The notes beneath the pieces are model-generated. The model had not been told where the DNA came from. It did no database searches and was given only the letters and a program-made list of their open reading frames with translations. Shown one piece after another: positions 1 to 12,141 of a stretch of DNA of 64,000 nucleotides. Position 1 is the stretch's first letter; each line of letters begins with the position of its first letter. A program made the translations under genes and the position numbers. The DNA is from Siniperca chuatsi (taxonomy: Eukaryota > Chordata > Actinopteri > Centrarchiformes > Sinipercidae): positions 12,801,651-12,865,650 of the forward strand of contig NC_058063.1 in NCBI RefSeq assembly GCF_020085105.1. The letters run 5' to 3'.

Positions 1-532
1 GATTTCTAAAAGTGTGATAATCATCGATAAACATACAGCATAAATATGAAATGTTAATGCCAGTGTAGCATAAAGCACATTCAAACGTGTGTTCACTCTT
101 ATTTCTGTGTGTGGGCACTGAAAAAGGCATTGAGGGTCAGGCTGACTTTCTTTGGCAGGGATTAAATCTCAATTTGAGGTACATTCACTCACTTAAAATA
201 GATAAAATGTCTACAGACTGTCTGGAGTGTAAGGAACATTGGCAACATGGCAGCTGGTATCGGTCAGCGAGTTTGGATAGATTATAAAAAAAAAAATAAA
301 AAAAAAAACAACAATCCTTGGTGGACATCTGGAATCAAGAGTTCATTAACTCATATTGACCTGTGTGTATAAAAGGATGGCACCATATTGGCTGGAATCT
401 GGTGAAGGACAGATTTAAAAAAAAAAAAAAAAAAAAAAACTTATGGAAAAATGCAGTACATGAACAGAGAATGCATAACTGGAAAAAAATCTTTGCTCTC
501 ATGCTGTTGTTTTCCCCTCCTTTTTTCCTCTG
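1..532 (-). other. plscr3 3' flank / presumed 3' UTR
   Basis: No coding exon is visible. The segment lies directly downstream of the plscr3 stop on the minus strand and holds two long A runs (near 286-310 and 418-439). I saw no canonical AATAAA on the minus strand, so the polyadenylation site may lie beyond the window edge or use a variant signal. Confidence 0.45.
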
Positions 533-3500
533 TTATGAAAACACCGTGCTGCGTTGGTTGGCCTCCCCAACCTTCTCGAAGAACATGAAATCCTGCAAAG
601 TGACAACAAAGAAGAAAATGAATTCATCCCCTGATTAGTTTGAGGCAGCAAGTACAGAAAAAATTAAATTGGTGTTATTCAGAGAAAAACTCAGGAAAAA
701 AAAAAAAAAATATATATATATATATGGTCTTACAATGAGGAAGCAGGCTCCCATGAGCACAGCTTTCATCTTCACGTCCATGTCCAGTGGGAATTGGATG
801 CCAAAGTTGTCCGTGTCTGTGAAGACTTCCTTCAAAAGGCCACTCCACTGCTTGCTGATGCGACCAATGGGCTTGTCACTATCTTTGCCCTTCAGCTGCA
901 GAGCAATAACAATAACAATGTCTATAAGAGGTTTTAGAAAGTATACTATACTGTGATGTTACCGTGTTAGAGAGGAGAGACAGAGGGAAACAGTCTATCC
1001 AGATATTGAGGTGTTTCCAAAAAATGTTTATTTACTTTCTTGTCGAGAGTTAGATGAGAAGATTGATACCACTCATGTCTGTAGGATAAATATGAAGCTA
1101 CAGCCAGCAGGCAGTTAGCTTAGCTTAGCATAAAGACTGGAAACAGGGGGACACAGCTAGACTTACTCTGTCCAAAGGTAACAAAATCTGTCTCCCAGCA
1201 CCTCTAAAGCTCACTAATTAAAATGTTTCCAGTCTTTGTACTAAGCTAAGCTAACCGACTGTTGGCTGTAGCTTCATATTTAATGGACAGATATGAGAGT
1301 GGTATTGACCTTCTCATCTAACTCTCGGCAACAAAGCAAATAAGTGTATTTCCTAAAAAGCTGAGCCATTCCTTTAAGGAAGTTCTTGGCTGGTTGAACC
1401 ACATGAAATGTACCAAAAGGAGTTTAGTTTCACCCACAAACACAACAATCCTCTGACCTCACCTCAAAATTGACATCCCCACAGCAGTTGCAGGCAAAGC
1501 AGGGCCCCTCCAGCTTCATCACAGTCTCCTTGTTGGCTCCCTGGATGGAAAACCGCGGCAGGAAAGGGTGCCAGTCCTGTTTGACGTAGCCTATGGTGGT
1601 GCCCGGCGGTGCTTGGACCTCCATCTGTAGGTCACATAACATCGTTACATACACATACTAACATGACACAAAATTAGAAAGTTATCTTAGGGGTCTTAAA
1701 ATCTGTCCTCATGCCTTGACACTGACAGCTATAAATAAAACATCACGGGGTTAGCATGTCACACAGGACAGCAGGAATGATAAGTGAGTCTCTGACCACT
1801 CCATTGTGGCACCACATAACAAAGGTAACGCGTCTCACATGGCTCCTGTCTGGCCAGTAAACAGAACTGCAGTATGTGAGAGGCTAGCAGCTTGGGTTGG
1901 GGCCAATGGGAACCTACTGTAGCCAGATTGCCAATGATGTGATTAAACAGAGAGAGAATGGTGGCATGGCAAAGGATTGGGGGAGTCTAGGAGATAGTTT
2001 GGACAGACAAAGGGCCATTCATAGTCTTAACAAACCCCTGCTTGAGTAGACTGGTGCACAAAGACATCGAAGCGCCACTCAGCAACTCAGCAGTAAGACC
2101 AGGCGAAGGGAGGAAAGACAGAAGCCTCTAAATATGAGCCACTGAGAGCTGTTCAACTGCAGATTTTTATGCTAATAAGTTTCTCCCCTCTAAATGAAAG
2201 TGGCTGAATCTGTGAAATTTTACTGGTATCTAGACACGCAAATAGTTTTAGATTTATTTGGCCAGATATTGAGATATCCATCATCTCTCTGCAGAAACAA
2301 TGAGCCCGTTACTCTGGATAAATCAGTGAACACCATTTCAACAGTTTTCATAGGGACTACTTGTTCACTAGAAAGTACTTCTAGTTCAAACTGATTATCC
2401 AGAATAACCAGGACATTGTTTCTGGAGAGACATGTTGCTGCTGCTGAATTTTCGAGCAAACATTGTATTGAGGTGGCGGAAGCAATCTCTGCTATCTCAA
2501 AATCTGGACAAATAAAACCAAGACTCTTTAAGAGAGGCTCAGTAATGTCCTAAAACAGCTGGGCACTGTAGTTATTAGGAGACATTACTCAAATAAGAGT
2601 AAATGGTGCATTTGTTGGGGACTATTTTCAGCTGCGGATTAATACACATTTAAAGCTCTAATGACTATTTACAGGACGGTGTATGTGGAACTGACCCAAA
2701 ATAAATATTGCCCATGTTATCCTTTAACTTGATATTATTCTGTTTTTGCTGTCAAGTCTTTTTTATTGCTGCTTCATAAGATTTTAATTTAGCACTTCCA
2801 TTTTTTTCCACTTTGGTTGTTTTTATTGTTTCCTGTTTTGTTTTTTTTGGGCGGGGGAGCACTTTAACTTTCTTTCCAAAAGCAATGCCCAAAAATGATT
2901 ATTGTTGTTGTTACGTCTTAAGCAGTAAAGCTAATCTGTGAATCAACTGCTTTAGCAAGTAATATTTCATTCTTCTCCATCAGAAACAATCAATATGGTT
3001 AAATATTAATAACATTAATAATCGCACACATTATCTTGGAACGCTTAGGGCAAATATTATAACAGATATCAGCGTGTTTATCCTTAGCTGGGGTGAGTAC
3101 TCAGGGCTATTTGTTATAGGTGTGGTAAATCAATTTAATATGAGGCTATTAAAAACTGCTTTTGACACTTAATGACTCATTTACACACCAGTTTAGAGCG
3201 GTGGTACTGCTTAAGAGTTCTGTTTTCAGTTTTCTTCAATTTTAGTGGCAGCCTGGATGTTTCATATCGTCTCATAAGAAGCAAGCCTTCATTTAAACAT
3301 GATAATATACATTCACGTCAATATACGTCCTCTAAACATGTTTTTAAATGTGTGAAATTTCTGCTCTTCTCTGTTTATATTATTGTAAAATAAATATGGC
3401 TGGGATATTTGCCACCCTGCTTTCACCACAGCTCATCTCTATAACATAACTCTTGAATCAGCTTTAAAATTCTACTTTTAGTCTTTAAAGCACATGATGA

Positions 3501-6500
3501 TTTGCCTCCCGAATACATTTCCCTGACTACAGTCCCTCTGACCCTCATGTGTGGGTTTTCTAACTGTACTGTGAATAAGATCTAGATCTGTTGAAGGTGG
3601 TTTTTTTGTTAGTTTTGGTTTCTGACGACCTGAGATCTGTCACAACTCTTTCTACATTTAAAAAACAAACTGAAAACTTTTCTTTTTTCTCAGGCTTGTG
3701 ACTGGTTAGTGTAAATGTGTGTCCGCATGTGTCTGTGGTTTGTCTGTGGGGGAGATGTGGGTGAGTGTTTATCCCTAGCTGGGGTGAGTACTCAGGGCGA
3801 TTTGGTGTAGGTGTGGTAAATCAATTTAATACGAGGCTATTAAAAACTGCTTTTGACACTTACTGACTCATTTACACACCTACACCCATCCACACACACA
3901 CACCTCTTGCAGGCAGCAGGGACACCAGCAGGAGACGCAGCGGAAAGGCCGTATGAGACGGATGACCTCCCTGTCCAGGTTGTCCTTGATCTTCATGTCA
4001 AAGCTGCGCAGCGAGCCGCAGCAGTTCCTGGTGCAGCAATCGTTCTTCTCTTTGGCCTTGTAGATCTTTTGGCCCAGACTGTTCTTTATCTCATACTGGT
4101 TGTTGGTCTCAAACCCGATGAATGCTGGGCAGAGTTGGAAGGAGAGGAGGGAAAGGAAAACGAGTGGAAATGGTGAACAACAATGTGTAGATAAGTAAAG
4201 AATTCCAGGGGCATTATGATTTATATTGAGAGGTTTAAAGCTCACCGGTGCACCAAAAACTGACAAACTGCAGCTGGTTATTTGCTGTTTAGTGCCAAGT
4301 GTAAATATGACTGGATGAACAAAGAGCACGCCGTACCTTCTAGGAGTTCCACTTTTTGGTGGATCAGGATCTGGTCAATCTAAAAACACGAGAGAAAGAA
4401 ATGTGAGATGGATCACTGCAAAATATATCCATCCTCAAGTCTAAAAGTGTTATTCCTCTGAAAACAAGGGGACACGAAGGTAAAGTTTCACTTGTTTGCA
4501 ATGCAAAGCAATTCCCTCCTTGAATTTTCATGAAAACCACTGACTATCTTGATACTATTTGCATTACATGAAGAGTTATTTGCTGGAGGGCCATAAAAGC
4601 GAGTCAGTTTGTTTGTTACTGTTTTTAGAGAGAACAATGTTGGATATGATCTTTACAAGTTTAAAGGCTGTGATGACTCATACTACATTGTTTTAAATTG
4701 AAAAAGTGCACAAACTAAAGCCAGATTACATCTTTTTCCTTCCCTACCTGACTATCCACTGTAACTGGCTCCAATTTCTGATGCAAAGCAGACACGTTTA
4801 CTCTGTAATGGATTGGACTTAAGCTCTAAAGAAGTACAATAAACTAAAAGGCTGCTACACGGAACACCCTCAAGGGATCTCAAGTGTAGCTTCTTATCAT
4901 TAATCTCTGCCAATAAATAATTGTCCATCTTAGTACAAGATAAAGACATTATGAAATGTTAAAACAGGTGGAATAGCTTTTGAAATCGCCTGACAGCACA
5001 GCCTGACTTTCCTCTCATGCTATGGAATTTCAAGACCCAAAGCAATTTTTTTGCAGATCTTCCTTTGATATCTCCGTCCTACCTGTGTGAGGTACTCGAG
5101 CCCCAGTGGGACCCCAACAGGAACCGCAGCTGGAGCCCCGACCGGGGCCGGGGAGATCGCTCCAGGAGGGCCGCCATACTCCGGTCCTGGAACTGGGCTT
5201 GGGCCCACCGGACCAGGCTGATACATGACAGGAGCTGGGCCTGGATTGTAGCCCATGTTGAAGCCTGGTGGTGGGGCTTGACTGGGCTCTCCGTACCCCC
5301 CCGGAGCATATGGATATGGGGCTACGGAGTGGCCACCCGGCTGAGGCATGGGGTAGGGTGCCTGGTTTGGAGAGCCTGGGTAACCTGGGAAAAACGACAT
5401 TAGTTCAAACATCATCTTCCACAGCTTTATTCTTTTATTAAGACTGTTCATTATAATATAATCACACAGGTTTTCTTCACAGTACAAAACCAGATGACAT
5501 TCAAACTGGAAGCAATAACTCAAAATAAATTCATTCATTCATTCATTCATTCATTCATTCACAGTGACGTCAACAGAAGAAGTTATGATCTGTGTGTGTG
5601 TCTGGCTGATGGCAGCTGCTCTGTGCTCGTAGGTGTGTGACAGAGTGTGTGTGTTTACTGTGGATCATCCTGCTTTTCCCTGCTGGGACAGCAGAGCCAA
5701 TAAGCTACTTATTAGTCAAGCCACAGAGCAGATTGAAAGCTCTTACCTTGGAAGCAAATAAACAGCCAGTACTAGACTATGATATACAGTAATAGCCCTT
5801 GTGGTTTTCACTTTTTCTTTGTCATGTTTTCATGGTAAATACTCTCTATTAACAGTACAATTACCACATAACAGTATTTATTTGAGCATGACTTCAACAG
5901 CTGCAGATTCGCATCTGACCAGAGCAAATTACACTAATCACCGAGGTTTTCAACGGGCAGTTTAGAGCGGTGGTACTGCTTAAGAGTTGTGATTTCTTCA
6001 GTTTTAGTGGCAGCCTGGATGCTTCATATCGTCTCATAAGAAGCAAGTCTTCATTTAAACATGATAATATTCACATTCACGTCAATATGCGTCCTCTAAA
6101 CATGTTTTTAAAAAAGCTAATAAAAGACTTTGTTTGGTTCAAGAGAGTCCAAAGCAATTAGAGAATACTGAATTACTCACTCAATACACAGTCATTCGAA
6201 CGTGGTTTAAAAGAGCCACAAATAATATGTGGATCACACAGAAAAGAGCTTAAATGGCAACCTAAAAGAAGTGGGTGCAACAGAGAAGTGCATGAGGATG
6301 TCTGTATTTAATTAAGTGGAAGGTTGACTGTCATGTGTTCACTCACTAACAGATGTCTGCAATGTAGTATGTCTTTCTCCTCAGCCAGTATCAACGACAT
6401 CTCTCATTTCAGATTGTTCATCCAAAACAATTCACAGGATGTTCTCACTTTACCAGAAGAGGTACCAACAACGGCTTCAACGCGGCTCTTTGTGTTTTCT

Positions 6501-8163
6501 TTGTTAAATGGATCCTTTTAAAATAAGAGGAAGCAGGGGCGCTTCTCCTGCATTGAACTTTAGTTGGGTGCCCTGCCTCAAAAAATTAACTACAATACGT
6601 TTGTTTCCCCAAAACTAATTGAGGAAAAAGGCGATATTCAAGCAGTTAAAAAACAAGAAAAATGTCACCTAATGTCTTGATAATGCTGCTGAATATTTTA
6701 TTCAGCTAATAGGCTGGCAAAACCACTGATACGTTTCACTGTTTCTGAACAAACACAGTGCATATTTTAACCGCTGTCATCTGTAATTAGCGTAACACTG
6801 AAATGATTCGTCAATTCATTGATTAGTCAGAAAATTAATCGACTACAACTTTGATAATCGATTAACAGTTTAAGTCATTTTTCAAGCAAAAATGCCACTC
6901 ACTCTCTGTTACCAGCTTCTCAAATGTGTGAAATTTCTGCTCTTCTTCTATAACATAACTCTTGAATCAGCTTTAAAATTCTACTTTTAGTCTTTAAATC
7001 ACATGATGGTTTGCCTCCTGAGTACATTTCACTCACTACAGTCCCTCTGATCCTCATGTCCGGGTTTTCTAACTGTACTGTGAATGAGATCTAGATCTGT
7101 TGAAGGTGGTTTTTTGTTACTTTTGGTTTCTGACGACATGAGATCTGTCACAACTCTTTCTACATTCAAAACACAAACTGAAAACTTTTTTTCTCAGGCT
7201 TGTGACTGGTTAGTGTAAATGTGTGTCCGCATGTGTCTGTGGGGGAGATGTGGGTTTGTTTCCTGTGGGTGGCTGTATGCACTTAGATGTAAAGCTCATT
7301 GAGTAAACAAAATGTTCACGCGTTGCTTATAATAGAAACATAGTGTCATTAACCCCATGTCATTAGTGTTGAGTCAAGACGGATCTGTGTGGCATGTACA
7401 GGTGTCATATTTGCGTCAAAGCTGACCAAACTGGTTTTTGTTAGGATGACAGGACAGTCTGAAAACAGGTTTAAGCATATCAGATGAACAGTATAAAATC
7501 TCAAAACAGGTGGACTAAAGTCAGAAAGCAACCGATGCAACTTCTGCCTCTCGAACAACGGCCAAAAAGAGGACGTGAGTAACGTGTGTGGTGAACTTTG
7601 AGGCTTGTTGTTGCTCCACCTCCTTCTACATTTTTTTCTCTACTTGCAGGAAACAAAATCCAAAAATTTGAACCAGCGTGTTTGCAGGAAGGCTGCCCTC
7701 ATGTACACAGACAGTCACAACGGGGCCTTTCACCTACTAAACTGCTCTGCCTAAACTTGGCGGAGTATGCTGGACCAATGAGTTTTCACCTCCGTTTTTA
7801 TGCAAGCATTCAAGGAATTTCTTTCAAATTTCACCACCTTGGGGAGGACAAAATTTCTCAAGGGTACTGAAGCATTCTGGGGGCAGGACAGTGTTTCGAT
7901 TCACTCCACAATGATATTCAGGGGAAAGTTTGCTACAGGAAAGTCTAATGGAAGCCTAATAATTTCACAATGGCAGCAAAATATGATATAATGGAGGAAG
8001 CTGATGTGAAAGGAAGTGGTAAAGCCATTAAATTAAACTGTTGTGAAATATGAAGTGGAAAAAAAAAACCTCACATCACAGCTCTTAATTAGTCTAATCT
8101 AAATCAGTTTTTCCCCCCCACTTTCCTAGTTGCTGCGTTAAGCCACTTACCAGGAACAGACAT
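533..8163 (-). CDS. plscr3: Phospholipid scramblase 3-like, 7 coding exons, 320 aa
   Basis: Coding exons on the minus strand, 5' to 3': 8163-8151, 5384-5083, 4379-4337, 4124-3904, 1624-1463, 895-734, 592-533 (963 nt, 320 aa, every junction GT-AG). The tiny first exon encodes MSVP plus one base of a Gly codon and splices into a Pro/Gly/Tyr-rich N-terminus (to about residue 105). The scramblase domain follows: [17 protein letters not shown], a Cys cluster CVSCWCPCC at about 182-190 (the palmitoylation region in this family), [16 protein letters not shown], the acidic Ca2+-binding-type segment [12 protein letters not shown] at about 274-285, and a single hydrophobic segment [17 protein letters not shown] near 290-307. 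The family moves phospholipids between bilayer leaflets; mammalian PLSCR3 is mitochondrial. [14 protein letters not shown] and the synteny favour PLSCR3 over PLSCR1. A possible untranslated first exon ends at donor 8945 (AGAG|GTGAGA), which is weaker. Confidence 0.95.
1007..1378. mobile_element. Palindromic MITE-like teleost repeat, copy A
   Basis: The two halves are imperfect inverted repeats. The left arm reads GATGAGAAGATTGATACCA, then AATATGAAGCTACAGCCAGC and GCTTAGCTTAGC. The right arm carries the reverse complements (GCTAAGCTAAGC, TGGCTGTAGCTTCATATTT, GTGGTATTGACC, CTTCTCATCTAACTCTC). Two more copies occur in this window (13559-13950 and 35825-36736). It sits in plscr3 intron 5. I recognise the motif as a widespread percomorph non-autonomous element but cannot assign its superfamily. 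Confidence 0.7.
3074..3189. repeat. 116-bp direct repeat, left copy, plscr3 intron 4
   Basis: Near-identical to 3765-3880 and of equal length: both begin GTGTTTATCC, continue AGCTGGGGTGAGTACTCAGG and end CTCATTTACACACC. The right copy abuts the exon 4 donor region. Confidence 0.8.
3189..3761. repeat. Duplicated intronic block, copy 1
   Basis: This block matches a split second copy in plscr3 intron 1 (5958-6113 and 6922-7254). Shared anchors include TTTAGAGCGGTGGTACTGCT, ATATCGTCTCATAAGAAGCA, GTGTGAAATTTCTGCTCTTC and CTAACTGTACTGTGAAT. Part of it reads like the degenerate 3' end of a LINE ORF, but I cannot assign a family. It is bounded by the two 116-bp direct repeats. Confidence 0.75.
3765..3880. 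repeat. 116-bp direct repeat, right copy, plscr3 intron 4
   Basis: Partner of 3074-3189. It differs by scattered substitutions, for example CCCTAGC against CCTTAGC and ACGAGG against ATGAGG. The duplication is therefore not very recent. Confidence 0.8.
5527..5560 (+). repeat. (ATTC)n microsatellite
   Basis: About eight tandem copies of the tetranucleotide in plscr3 intron 1, close upstream (on the minus strand) of exon 2. Confidence 0.9.
5958..7254. repeat. Duplicated intronic block, copy 2, interrupted by about 800 bp
   Basis: 5958-6113 matches 3189-3347 and 6922-7254 matches 3346-3761. The two parts are separated by 6114-6921, which is absent from copy 1. The end of the intervening segment (about 6795-6920) resembles the dispersed ATTAATCGATTA-type repeat also seen at 42600-42880. 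Confidence 0.7.
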
Positions 8164-8945
8164 GGCAAGGAGATGGTTGAAGCTTTAATGGGCACGGAGT
8201 GAAAGGAGGTCACACTTCCTGGTCCACTCCCAGGGTTTCTATGGGAAACCGGAGGAATGACAGGGAAAGAGAGGGAGGGAGCGGTTGATAAAAAAAACAG
8301 AAGGAAGGGAGGGGGTTTCACACAAAGTGACGATAACAAAAAGAGTCCAACATCAACATTTAGCCTCTTTCAGTCACAACTTCTCTGTGCCTTGTTTGTC
8401 ATCACATCACAACGTGTTAATAAGTATATGCTTACAACCGTCATAATACAGTCCAAAGTTCCAGTTTGCCCTTTAACAAGAAAAATCATGTGATACAGTA
8501 GAAACTAAAGGGCGGCAAACAGGCTTTTTTTGTTATTTTCTTTGTTCTTGCCTGTTTGAGAGCTGAGATGCATGAAAACATAAGTGGGTGTGACACGTTT
8601 TAGGAGAGGCAGGTCATATCTTTCCACTGGATCCCACTCAGCCATGTCCTCTGCTGCTCTACATGCTTTTATTTTGCTACCATTACCATTAGAAATTACT
8701 AGATAAAGCTGAATTTCGGGTTTAGACAAGGTTGAAGCATTTACAAATGCCTCATAAGGTCAGATCAGGAGTTTATTTTTATAAAAAACAACACTTTTTT
8801 ATAACTTTTCACAGCATAGCCTTCCTACATAGCCCTGGCTTTATCTCTCTGCCACAAAGTCTGTCTGGTAAAAGCCTGACAAAACCCTCTAATCCTTGCC
8901 ATTTTAACAAGACAGAAAACATGTAAATGACGCAGAAATCTCACC

Positions 8946-9586
8946 TCTCTGGTAGCTGGTTTCTTCTCGGTCCCAGCTAGAAAGGTGACAGTAAAAATAG
9001 ATGAATTTAAAGTGGAGGGAGAAAAGCCCGATCCACGAAGCCAAGGAGACGCTTTCTATCGTCTTCTTCCTAACCTGTTTCTCATTGCTGCGCTGCTGCT
9101 GTCCCTCCCATTTCTTGTATTCTCCTCCCCTTTCAGGCTCATACGGCTTTAATAAGACTACCATGTCCTGTCATGTCATGCAAATGAAAACATGTTATTA
9201 CCAGTGCCTGCAGCAGCAGCAGCAGGGAGAGGGCCTGATAAACACGGTGTTAGCAACAACCACCAGAGGGCGCCAATACCTCAGTAATGACAGGCACTGC
9301 ATCCCAAAAGGCTGCTAGCTGTTAGCTCTGCTAGCTCGCCCCCTCCCAGTATATTTTAAAATGCAGCAGAGGATATCATGGGATCAAGAGGAGGAGTGCA
9401 GTCCGGTGGTGCTTCTACAGCCGTCAGGCCGGACCATTGCGCCAAAACTGAAAAATAGCGTGAACTCTTGTGAATGATGCAACTCGATCTGCACATATTT
9501 GAAACTGAGCGCCGTGTGTTTCACCGCGTCCCACTCAAAGGCAGGGCGAGGAGGGCCGGCCACATCTGATTAGAGGGCGTGAACCC

Positions 9587-9589
<3 letters not shown>
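8946..9589. promoter_or_regulatory. plscr3 upstream flank
   Basis: No ORF with family features. The segment holds CAG-type short repeats (9213-9224), a CTCF-like motif (9260-9274) and a moderately GC-rich stretch at 9320-9590. It is the likely promoter side of plscr3 if the candidate untranslated exon ending at 8945 is real. Confidence 0.3.
9260..9274 (+). promoter_or_regulatory. CTCF-like motif
   Basis: CCACCAGAGGGCGCC closely matches the vertebrate CTCF core (CCASYAGRKGGCRS). It lies upstream of plscr3. This is a motif match only, with no occupancy evidence. Confidence 0.4.

Positions 9590-9637
<48 letters not shown>
9590..9637. repeat. (TA)n microsatellite
   Basis: Uninterrupted alternating TA for nearly 50 bp. 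Confidence 0.95.
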
Positions 9638-9640
<3 letters not shown>

Positions 9641-10337
9641 TTGACGTAAATTAGTCCCGAAAGGTTGGCTGACTCTCTGCCAGCTGCGGGGTTCAGGGTG
9701 ATTTACAACAGCAGATGGCGTGCTGAGCCATTTTCGACCCATGAAATGCAGATTTTCATAGATTTAGTAAGAATGTCAATATTAAACACCAGCAATGATG
9801 TGTTTCATCACAGTACAGTCATGTCATTTAGTTTACAGCTCAAAAACACGTTCAAGTGTTAAAAAGGTAATATTATGCAGAAAAATATATATTTTTATTA
9901 GTTAACATTTTAGAAGCTGCTGGCCATGTGTTTTGTACGTGAAATCTTGTAGTAACCAACAAATGTAGCTTACATAAATGTGTTTTTTTAAGTGTAATAA
10001 AAATGACAGTATTTCCCTCTGTAATGAAGTAGATTGGCATAAAATGGAAATACAAGTTAGTGTAAGTACAAGTAGGCCAACCTAAAAACTACTATACTGT
10101 AAGCCCTACTCACCAGTAGGCTAATGATGGGTAGAAGTTGTAGTTACTTAAATGTACTCAAATTAAATGTTATTTTCCACTACTGACTCCAAGTAAATAA
10201 AATTTAACAAACCAACCAAGTTTTTTAAGTCCTTAAAAGTCATTAAGTTAGCGACTAGCTAGTTCACATGAAAGTCAAACATCTAGCAGCTAACTAGCTT
10301 AACAACCTAGATATTTTTTCTCAGAAGTTGGTGGAAC

Positions 10338-10545
10338 AGAGTTAAAAGGACAGTGAATATTTGACTTACATTCGTCTTGTGGCCAGAAACACGACTTCAA
10401 ATAAATGTTAATCTTGCTCTGTGCCTGCTAGATGTGTAAATAGGCAACTGTTTGCTAACACATTAGCCTTCAACGTTACCGTGTGTGTCTTGAGTTCTGA
10501 TCTGCCCCCTAGTGGCCACAAATTGATTATGCAGCTTTAAATACA
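10338..10545. mobile_element. Dispersed teleost non-autonomous element (tentative)
   Basis: I recognise the string from AAAAGGACAGTGAATATTTG through ACTTCAAATAAATG and GCCTGCTAGATGTGTAAATA to the TTATGCAGCTTTAAA end as a recurrent teleost repeat. There is no second copy in the window to prove it. It carries a CTCF-like core near its right end. Confidence 0.35.
10502..10515 (-). promoter_or_regulatory. CTCF-like motif, minus orientation
   Basis: The minus strand reads CCACTAGGGGGCAG, a full match to the CTCF core consensus, and lies inside the presumed dispersed element at 10338-10545. Confidence 0.45.
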
Positions 10546-10739
10546 TCCAAGTGAATAAAAAAGTTTATGTAAAAAATAAATCATAGTAAACTTTTTTTTA
10601 TTCACTGCATGCTATTTTGTGGTTGTTAGACCTTCACAGAGGATGTTGACTTGTCAAACACACACAGCAGTGGATTATATATTATATTGAGATATTTTAC
10701 TTAAGTAAAACTAGCCATACCTGTGTGTAAACTACTCCA

Positions 10740-10997
10740 TTACAAGTTAAATGTCACGACACGCCAGGCTCCACCACCTCACAACCAAAGCAACTCCCTC
10801 ACCAGAATTCTATTCAGACACCTGTTGCCAATCACACACCTGATCCTCATCTGCATCGCCTCAGCTCCAGTACAAAAACTCCCCACTCACCTCAGTCACT
10901 GTCCGGTCTCGTTTCAACAAGGACACTGCTCTCTGCCCTGCAAGACAGCGGTTCGGACGCCAGCTTTGAAAAGTGTGTTTCCCTCCTCTACTGAGTT

Positions 10998-11078
<81 letters not shown>

Positions 11079-11180
11079 CCAGGTAACCATCATCTCCCAA
11101 TCTACTCACTGCCTGTTTTACCTCGTTTGCAATAAAACCTTCTACGTCTCCATCTCGGTGTCTCCGGCTATTCTGTCCGT
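10740..11180 (+). mobile_element. Solo-LTR-like fossil (Gypsy-type, tentative)
   Basis: The layout resembles a fish LTR: a CA/CT-rich 5' part, a TATA-like TACAAAAACT box near 10871, then an AATAAA signal near 11131 followed by a short R/U5-like tail. No internal coding region is present, so it would be a solo remnant. A long GT run has expanded inside it. The family is a guess from composition, and it looks degraded and not young. Confidence 0.35.
11001..11076 (+). repeat. (GT)n microsatellite
   Basis: About 38 GT units without interruption. The run creates spurious Cys/Val and Thr/His ORFs on the two strands. Confidence 0.97.
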
Positions 11181-11284
11181 ATCATTAAAGTACTTAATTC
11201 ATCATTTTACCTTGGAAGAAGTACTACTTTTTATTCACCTTTATTAATTCAGGGGGAGTTTCACAACATTCACGTCTGGAAGCA

Positions 11285-11480
11285 GCCCAGTACAACCAGT
11301 CCGATCTGCTGGCCACTGAGCAGCTCCACTGGAGCGGTGGGGGTTAAGGGCCTTGCTCAAGGGCACTTCAGTGGTGGTAATGAGAGAGGGGCAAGTGCTG
11401 CTTTTTCACTTTCCCACCCGGATTTATCCTGCCGGTCCGGGGGATTGAACTGACCACCTTCCGACTACATGCATTACTGG
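11285..11480 (-). mobile_element. SINE-like or LINE-tail-like fish repeat (tentative)
   Basis: Contains GTTAAGGGCCTTGCTCAAGG and CCTGCCGGTCCGGGGGATTG, a combination common to many dispersed fish repeats. On the minus strand the latter region gives a degenerate tRNA B-box-like string. I saw no second copy in this window. Confidence 0.4.
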
Positions 11481-12141
11481 CAACTGTCAGTGTTCAAATC
11501 TCTAATTTGCAAACTTGCCAGTAAGTATAACTGATAAATGTAGTCGAGTAAAAAGTACAATAATTCCCTCTGAAATGTAGTGGATAAGACCTATAAAGTA
11601 TAGGATGAATATTGGGACATATTGGATTGAATCCTTCTCTACACATTGAATATTAAATATTGTTGCCCGATGACTGATTAACTGAACAACTAATATCTAG
11701 TTTGATGTTATAGTTTTGATAAAGAGAGAGAACTAGCTCCAGCCAGTGTTGTAAGATTTTTTCTTATAAGTACTTTGTGTCTTGCAGTACAATTTTGTAC
11801 TTATTACTTGAGTAAATATATTTAGGTAATTTCTAGCATCATGAAGCATGTGACTAATACGTCCACTGAAGAGACGAAAAATGGCAGCATGTGAAAACAG
11901 ATTGTAACCTTACTCAAATTCAGACAAGAAACAAACATAAATGCCATATATCCATCATATTTTCCATATTTGTTTCATGATTTCTTTCCCACCATTCGAT
12001 GTTGGACTGGCGCTCTTTTATTTACGACATCTTCTTCTGCAGTGGTATAATAACATCTGACTGGAGAATTAGCGCCATCTACTGCTTATCTCGACGAAGC
12101 AACTCCAAATATTCATGCCGGTAGAGGATGGAAATACGCAT

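Noticed and set aside
5017-5403. 128-aa plus-strand ORF rich in Trp/Arg
   Set aside because: Antisense to plscr3 exon 2; the Pro/Gly codons reverse to Trp/Arg/Gly.
10723-11247. 174-aa plus-strand ORF with Cys/Val run and its minus-strand Thr/His mirror
   Set aside because: Created by the GT microsatellite inside an LTR-like fossil; no family features outside the run.
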